Source: Myxococcota bacterium (lineage in GTDB: Bacteria > Myxococcota_A > Polyangia > HGW-17 > JAJRWW01). Taken from it: 9,281 nt of DNA. The stretch spans positions 1 through 9,281 of the forward strand of contig JAJRWW010000489.1 in NCBI GenBank assembly GCA_024276595.1. The letters are read 5' to 3'. This document shows positions 4,745 through 9,281 of this stretch, piece after piece. The translations under genes were made by a program, and so were the position numbers. The notes below the pieces were generated by a model. That model saw nothing but the letters and a program-made list of their open reading frames with translations, was not told where the DNA came from and did no database searches. Within the stretch, counting starts at the first letter, position 1. Each line of letters opens with the position of its first letter.

Positions 4745-7150
4745 CAGGCCTCGGTAGGCCAGGTCCAGGGCCAGCCCAAGGGCGAAGGTGCCCAGGAGGC
4801 GGCGGGCATCCTCGGTCAGCCCCCCGGCAGCGCTCAGACCGACCCGGAAGCGCCCCGGGAGCAACCAGACGGTGCCGCCAAAGGTCAATAGCAGCGCCCT
4901 GTCCAGCTCCCGCGGGCCGGTCAGGCCCAGGGCGAGGCCCAGCTCCGAGGAGACGGCCAGCCAGCGGAGAGGGCGCAGGCTCGCGTAGAAGCTGGACGCC
5001 CAAAAAAGCGATGAATCGGTCCATGCGCCCCTTTTCACCGAGGCATCCGCTGCCAGCACCTGGTTGGTGCCGAGGGTGAGAAGGGAGCGGTGTCGCCACT
5101 CCAGGAGAACCCCGGGCTCGAAGCTCACAGTCCGTCGATCTCCTGCTTGACCTGAGAGCCGGAGAGATGGTGTGATGGTAACGCCGTGCCCCCTCCATGC
5201 GACCAGGCGCGCGCCGATCCGCGGGATGCCCAGCTCGCTCTTACCCGCCGACTCGCGGGTCACATCGGCCACGTACCACGGCAGGTCCAGGTCCAGGCCC
5301 AGGCGGCCGCGCAGCAGGGAGAGGCCGCCTCGCAGGGACATTCGCAGGCCCAGCTCCCGGCGTCCATTGCCGGCGTCGCGGTCTGCCATGACGCTGGCAA
5401 GCCCCAGGAAGGTGGTCGGCAGAGCAGTCCTGGTGGGGAGCCCTGGCCCGGGCCTGGGCCATTCGAAGGCCGCGGGCGCTGGCTTCCAGCGGAGGGGCGG
5501 GGGGGTAGCCGTGCGCTTGCGGAGGGTGGGCGCGGTCTGGCGCGGCCTCGGTGGCGGGGTGGGCGTAGTCACGGGGACATGCACCGTCGTGAGGCGACCG
5601 GCGGCCCAGACGAGGCTGAGCCGAATCGGCCCTGGGAGAGAGCGCCTGGGCGCCATCAGCTTTGCGGTGAAGCGCCCGGGGCCCACCGCGCGCATGGGAA
5701 CCCGGCCACCGGGCGAGGAGTGGAGAGCCAGCCCTGGAAGAACCGCGGGGCGTCCCCTCGCGTCCTTGAGAGTGACGGTGACTGGAACCGGTGGTCCATC
5801 TGTGCGCAGGTTGGCCGTGGATGGGATAGTGATTTGGGCGCCCACAGAGAGGATGCGGATGCGGAGGGTGGTGACGCTCCGCCTGCCTGCAAGTCTGACC
5901 CGTATGAGGTGATCGCCAGGGGTGGCGAGGCGCAGGGTGCTGGCGGGGAGGAATGGACCGCCGTCCGTAGATGCAAGCACTCCCTTGCCGTGCCTGGCTG
6001 AAAGGTCGAGGCGCAGCAGGCCCACGGCCAGGTACGTCCCGTCCATGTCGCGGCGCAGGCGACGGGAGGAGTGGAGCGGCAGCAGGCGGACCCGGATGGG
6101 CTTGCAAGGACTGCCCTCGAGCCTGTGCTTGTCGATGGACGCCACCCGCGCCCAGTAGGTGCCCGCAGAGAGCCCCTTGGCCCTGAATCGGCGGATGCCG
6201 GCGCCCACAACCGCGTCCACGAGGATCTGGTTGAAGCGAGGGTCCTTGGCCACCTCCACCCGGAAGCGGGTTGCCCTCCGGGGACCTGTCCAGCGTGCCT
6301 CGAAGCCGCCGGTGTGTCCGGCGGGGAGGAGCACGACGGCGTCTCCCGTGGAGCCGGCCCACCTGGGAGGCGGGGGCAGGATGCGGGGCTTGGCCGGACG
6401 TGCTCCCCGCCTGACATAGGTGCCATATCCTTTTGGCACCAGCACTCGCACCCCTCGTGCGAGCACACTTGCCAGGCCGGTATACACTGAGACAATCGAG
6501 GTCTTGATCTTGTCCACCTCCACCTGGCTGAGCCTCGACCTGAGGGTTATCACAGAGGAGGGAGTGCGCACCTGTAGCCCGGCCTCCCGATCCAGCCTGG
6601 AGAGACCACCCTTGATGGTGCCTCTCTCCAGGCGGACGGTGGTCTTGATGAGCCGGCCCATGCTGCTGGTGCGTCTCGCAGAGCTGCCGTAGATCACCAG
6701 GAGCGCGCTTGCGCGCATGCGCAAGACGGACTGGTCCACGAAGCGAATCCCCGCCGATGAGCCCTTGCCCGTGGACACGCGGTAGAGCTTCCACAGGGCC
6801 ATGTTTCGGCGGGCCTTGCGCCAGTCGGCGGACCTTGGGGAGCGGGCCTGGACATCCCGCCGCAGCCAGCTCACCCGGGCGTCTGGGCCACCGGCAGCAG
6901 CGGGCAGAAGGAGCTTCTGTCCAGGCCTGAGCAGGTGGGGCAAGGGGCCGAGGCGGTTGTAGCGGTGGATGATGTCGTAGCGCTCCCCCTTGCCAAAAAA
7001 ACGCGCAGCGATGGACCAGCAGGAGTCCCCTTCGGAGACCACGTACACCCTCAGCTTGGTGGCTCGGCGGCCAGCGGGTCGAGCTCCAGCCTCCTGTGCC
7101 GAGGCGAGGAGGCTGGCCACTATAGCCAGAGCTGTGGCGACCTTTCTCAC
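4742..7150 (-). CDS. Exported LysM and FecR-domain protein with barrel-like C-terminus
   Basis: An 802-residue envelope protein. A signal peptide covers about 1-23 (hydrophobic core at 5-18, cleavage probably near AGA at 21-23). A LysM domain at about 34-83 (start VYVVSEGDSCWSIA, end LRPGQKLLLP) should bind peptidoglycan. Residues about 115-245 look like a FecR-type periplasmic domain (FVDQSVLRMRASALLVIYG and VRTPSSVITLRS segments). Beta-rich, Ig/fibronectin-like sequence spans about 270-525, containing ARWTGPRRATRFRVEVAKD. A Pro-rich linker (about 528-572) leads to a C-terminal region (about 575-802) of alternating hydrophobic, amphipathic segments that reads like an outer-membrane beta-barrel. 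The start is GTG at 7150 in a GTGA overlap with the OmpA gene, preceded by a purine-rich GAGAGG, and it places the signal peptide exactly. LysM plus FecR is a combination known from deltaproteobacteria; the barrel call is inference. FecR here is probably structural, since no TonB receptor or ECF sigma gene is adjacent. Confidence 0.88.
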   Translation of the reverse strand: MRKVATALAIVASLLASAQEAGARPAGRRATKLRVYVVSEGDSCWSIAARFFGKGERYDIIHRYNRLGPLPHLLRPGQKLLLPAAAGGPDARVSWLRRDVQARSPRSADWRKARRNMALWKLYRVSTGKGSSAGIRFVDQSVLRMRASALLVIYGSSARRTSSMGRLIKTTVRLERGTIKGGLSRLDREAGLQVRTPSSVITLRSRLSQVEVDKIKTSIVSVYTGLASVLARGVRVLVPKGYGTYVRRGARPAKPRILPPPPRWAGSTGDAVVLLPAGHTGGFEARWTGPRRATRFRVEVAKDPRFNQILVDAVVGAGIRRFRAKGLSAGTYWARVASIDKHRLEGSPCKPIRVRLLPLHSSRRLRRDMDGTYLAVGLLRLDLSARHGKGVLASTDGGPFLPASTLRLATPGDHLIRVRLAGRRSVTTLRIRILSVGAQITIPSTANLRTDGPPVPVTVTLKDARGRPAVLPGLALHSSPGGRVPMRAVGPGRFTAKLMAPRRSLPGPIRLSLVWAAGRLTTVHVPVTTPTPPPRPRQTAPTLRKRTATPPPLRWKPAPAAFEWPRPGPGLPTRTALPTTFLGLASVMADRDAGNGRRELGLRMSLRGGLSLLRGRLGLDLDLPWYVADVTRESAGKSELGIPRIGARLVAWRGHGVTITPSLRLSGQAGDRRTVSFEPGVLLEWRHRSLLTLGTNQVLAADASVKRGAWTDSSLFWASSFYASLRPLRWLAVSSELGLALGLTGPRELDRALLLTFGGTVWLLPGRFRVGLSAAGGLTEDARRLLGTFALGLALDLAYRGL
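7147..7150 (-). promoter_or_regulatory. GTGA 4-nt overlap: coupling of OmpA gene and LysM-FecR gene
   Basis: The TGA stop of the OmpA-family gene (7149-7147) overlaps the GTG start of the next gene (7150-7148). The purine-rich stretch just upstream (GGGAGGCGAGAGG) can serve as the ribosome binding site. The overlap indicates co-transcription and probable translational coupling. Confidence 0.8.
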
Positions 7151-8988
7151 TTGACCTCTCGCCTCCCTTTCTGGGCTGGGCGGCGCTTAGAACCTCTTCT
7201 TGCAGGCCCAAGGGGTGCTATCTTCTCCACCACGAATACCACCCGACGGTTCTGGGAGCGTCCCCGTGGTGTACGGTTCGAGGCGATTGGCTTTTTGGGG
7301 CCGTATCCTCGGGCAACCAGCCGGCCCGATGCGACCCCCTGCGCCACCAAGAATGCGCGCACCCTGTAGGCACGGCGGACAGAGAGGTCCACGTTCTTCT
7401 CCTTGTCTCCGCGGCTGTCGGTGTGTCCCTCTATGCGGACCCGCCGTACGCGCCAGTGGGCCTTGAGGAACGCCGCCACCTGCCTCAGGATGGGGAAGGC
7501 CGAGTCCGCGAGCTGGCTGCTTCCGGGATGAAAGAAGATGCGCTGAGCGATGCTCAGGCGTGAGCCCGACACCAGGATGCCCGGCGCTCCCTTGTCCGGG
7601 CAGCCGTCGTCGTCCCGGACTCCATTTACCACCTCTGGCCGGTTGGGGCACTTGTCCACAGAGTCGGGGATTCCATCCAGATCGTTGTCCGGGTCGGGAC
7701 AGCCATCCGTGTCCTGAAAGCCGTCCACGTCCTCGGGCTGGCTCGGGCACCTGTCTCGGCTGCTGGGGATTCCATCGGCGTCGGGGTCGGGGTCCTGGCG
7801 GGCTGCCCGATCAAAGGCTGAGGGCGAGAGCTCGCGCGGTCCCGGAGCTGCCGCAGCAGGAGGCCTGGATGTTGGGGGACGCGGCCGGGTCCGGCGTCCG
7901 CCGCTCGACGCAGGTACAGCCCGCGTGGCCCGGGGCCTTGCATGGGATGGTCCTGGCCCAAGAGAGCGTCGAGAGTGGTTGGCCTCGGAGCGTGGGGTGC
8001 CCCGCAGCCCGAGGGTGTACCCCAGGGCGAGCAGCGCTCTCACGTCTGGCGCCCCATAGCCAGCAGTGAGACCGAGCCCTGCTCCCACGCTCAGCACCAG
8101 GCCAGAGGCGTGCCGGTAGCGGAGGGCAAAGAGCGCCTCCACGGGAGATGTTTGGGCGGAGATCCTGGGAGCGGAGGATCGCACCGGCCTGGCGAGGCCC
8201 ACCGAGGCCATGAGCTCTGCCACGAAAGAGAGCCCGGGCGGGCCCAGGGGCGCCTCGCCCCCCAGGCCGAGGCGGAGCTCGCTGCCCACGGCCAGGTCTC
8301 CCACCTCCTGGCGGCGGCGGATCCTGGCGCCGACGTTGAGGGCCAGCACATAGCCTTTGGGGTGGCGGTAGTCCAGCACCAGGCGAGGGTTGAAGGATGC
8401 CGTCTGGCTCCGCATGAAGGAGCTCGCGCGCCCAGTGGGGAGGCTCAGCTCAGCCACGAGGGCCAGGCCAATGCCCCTGTGTGCCGAGCTCTCCAGGATG
8501 CGGCCCTTTGCGACCAGGCGCAGATCCCCCAGCCCGGTGGTGGCGGTGCTGTCCCCGGGGCTTGGGTAGTCCTCGCCTAGCTGCCGCAGGATCACCGGCA
8601 GAGCGACCCCGGCCTCCAGCCAGGAGAAGAGGCCCAGGGCAATCGCCAGCTCGGCGGTGAACCTGTGGGCCACCGGGCGCATGGCCACAGTGTCTCCACG
8701 AAACCCCACCAGCAGGTCGTTCGCGTAGCTCGCGGTCGTGCCCGCATAGAGGCTGAGGTGGTCCAGTGTCCTCGTGGTGTGGACCCCCAGGATCCCGTAG
8801 GGGCCGGGTACCGGGTCGAAGGACTTCACGTCAATGTTCTGCCCCCTGGCGCTGTCCGGCGCGGTCAGCAGGATGAGCAGCGGGACCAGCAACGCCCCGG
8901 CCAGCAGCCCCCACGGGCGATCCGGCCGCACAAAAGAGCACGGGCGTGCGCTCCCACGGCGGCGAGTTGGCAGAGCGGCCGGGTACAT
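7147..8988 (-). CDS. OmpA-family outer-membrane protein with barrel-like N-domain and TSP type 3 repeats
   Basis: A 613-residue protein linking outer membrane and peptidoglycan. After a basic n-region, a signal-peptide core lies at about 26-42, with cleavage near 46-49. Residues about 50-330 are alternating, Gly-rich beta segments resembling the N-terminal barrel of myxobacterial OmpA proteins (LEAGVALPV, GLGDLRLVAKGRIL, LVAELSLPTG). A Pro/Arg/Ser-rich linker follows (about 331-397). Calcium-binding thrombospondin type 3 repeats at about 399-465 show DPDADGIP and two DGCPD motifs. The OmpA-C domain (about 472-588) has GHTD (521-524) and LSVRRA; D524 and R538 match the diaminopimelate-binding Asp and Arg of E. 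coli OmpA. The last 20 or so residues are a strongly basic tail. The ATG at 8988 lies 7 nt after the previous stop without a clear Shine-Dalgarno. An in-frame GTG at 8931 would give a more usual short signal peptide, so the start is less certain than the domains. Confidence 0.92.
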   Translation of the reverse strand: MYPAALPTRRRGSARPCSFVRPDRPWGLLAGALLVPLLILLTAPDSARGQNIDVKSFDPVPGPYGILGVHTTRTLDHLSLYAGTTASYANDLLVGFRGDTVAMRPVAHRFTAELAIALGLFSWLEAGVALPVILRQLGEDYPSPGDSTATTGLGDLRLVAKGRILESSAHRGIGLALVAELSLPTGRASSFMRSQTASFNPRLVLDYRHPKGYVLALNVGARIRRRQEVGDLAVGSELRLGLGGEAPLGPPGLSFVAELMASVGLARPVRSSAPRISAQTSPVEALFALRYRHASGLVLSVGAGLGLTAGYGAPDVRALLALGYTLGLRGTPRSEANHSRRSLGPGPSHARPRATRAVPASSGGRRTRPRPPTSRPPAAAAPGPRELSPSAFDRAARQDPDPDADGIPSSRDRCPSQPEDVDGFQDTDGCPDPDNDLDGIPDSVDKCPNRPEVVNGVRDDDGCPDKGAPGILVSGSRLSIAQRIFFHPGSSQLADSAFPILRQVAAFLKAHWRVRRVRIEGHTDSRGDKEKNVDLSVRRAYRVRAFLVAQGVASGRLVARGYGPKKPIASNRTPRGRSQNRRVVFVVEKIAPLGPARRGSKRRPAQKGRREVK

Positions 8989-8995
8989 GGGGCGC

Positions 8996-9281
8996 CTAGG
9001 CGTGCCCAGCGTCGGAGTCGTTTGGAGTGTGGAAGTAGTCGCTCGACTCGGCCATCTGGGAGACCTCGTCCAGCAGCATCTTCAGGCGCAGGGTCGCGGT
9101 GGAGATGGGGACGCAGTCCTCGCAGTCGGGCTTCTCACAGGGCTGGTGCGCGAAGAGCCAGAACTGGACCGCGCCAGCCAGCAGGCCGGCTGCCACCTCC
9201 CATGGGTCGACCTCCTCATCCCGCTCACCGAAGCTGTTGGCAAAGGCGATGGTCGAGTCGGCCACCTCCTCGAAGAGGTTG
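8996..9281 (-). CDS. Small acidic protein of unknown function with a Cys/His cluster (5' end outside window)
   Basis: The frame stays open to the right edge. An in-frame GTG at 9265 is possible, but GAGGAG directly abuts it with no spacing, and the preceding codons (NLFEEV) read as normal protein, so the gene probably continues beyond 9281. Ninety-five complete codons are visible, counting the stop. Numbered from the GTG, H40, C43, C48 and C51 make an H-x2-C-x4-C-x2-C arrangement that could bind zinc or an Fe-S cluster. A short hydrophobic stretch (AAGLLAGAVQFWLF, 25-38) precedes it and looks like a buried amphipathic helix more than a membrane span. The C-terminus is acidic with YFHTPND. I do not recognise the family. 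It lies 7 nt upstream of the OmpA gene, so it is probably co-transcribed. Confidence 0.7.
   Translation of the reverse strand, partial: NLFEEVADSTIAFANSFGERDEEVDPWEVAAGLLAGAVQFWLFAHQPCEKPDCEDCVPISTATLRLKMLLDEVSQMAESSDYFHTPNDSDAGHA

Noticed and set aside
4743..5198. N-terminal extension of the cyclase frame by 152 residues
   Set aside because: It lies wholly inside the LysM-FecR gene, is low-complexity Pro/Gly/Arg sequence, and the TAATG junction followed at once by a transmembrane helix gives a better start at 4742.
6708..6725. Perfect 7-bp inverted repeat with 4-nt loop (CTTGCGC / GCGCAAG)
   Set aside because: It sits inside the LysM-FecR coding sequence with no T-run after it, so it is not a terminator; GC-rich coding DNA gives such stems by chance.
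5241..7211. Long minus-strand frame (656 residues) overlapping the LysM-FecR gene
   Set aside because: It is a GC-rich shadow frame: Pro/Arg/Gly/His-rich, with no domain, and it overlaps a gene with a signal peptide and LysM motif in the proper frame.
1..9281. CRISPR arrays, tRNA or rRNA genes, insertion sequences, phage genes
   Set aside because: No regularly spaced repeats, tRNA-like cloverleaf, rRNA signature, transposase or integrase motif was seen on either strand.

Overview
The window is GC-rich (about two thirds G+C by eye), with strongly GC-biased third codon positions and almost no intergenic space on the minus strand. The protein families point to Myxococcota or a related deltaproteobacterial lineage: an OmpA protein with an N-terminal barrel-like domain and thrombospondin type 3 repeats, a LysM/FecR envelope protein, a 'Hanks-type' Ser/Thr kinase with a Cys4 N-terminus, a HAMP-linked class III cyclase, and a sigma-54 activator. 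This placement is an inference from families, not from a marker gene.

Layout. Positions 1-373 contain no convincing complete gene. They hold a possible divergent gene start (minus strand, near 32-41) and a cluster of short direct repeats (243-331). A plus-strand gene at 374-1468 encodes a sigma-54-dependent activator without an N-terminal sensory domain. It converges on a five-gene minus-strand cluster, and the two stop codons are separated by one base (1469).

The minus-strand cluster reads from the right edge leftwards. First is a small acidic protein of unknown function with a Cys/His cluster (8996 to beyond 9281, 5' end cut off). Next are an OmpA-family outer-membrane/peptidoglycan protein (7147-8988), a LysM-FecR protein with a barrel-like C-terminus (4742-7150), a membrane adenylate/guanylate cyclase (2979-4742), and a soluble Ser/Thr kinase with a degenerate receiver-like C-terminus (1470-2966). 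The four junctions are, in order, a 7-nt gap, a 4-nt GTGA overlap, a 1-nt TAATG overlap and a 12-nt gap, so this is very likely one operon whose promoter lies right of the window.

Working model (inference). Two exported proteins with peptidoglycan-binding domains (OmpA-C and LysM), both with barrel-like regions, tie the outer membrane to the wall. The cyclase has a periplasmic Cache-like sensor and converts an envelope signal to cyclic nucleotide. The kinase adds a phosphorylation output. Translational coupling suggests fixed stoichiometry between the envelope proteins and the cyclase. The sigma-54 activator is a neighbour on the opposite strand, and a functional link to the operon is not shown by the sequence.
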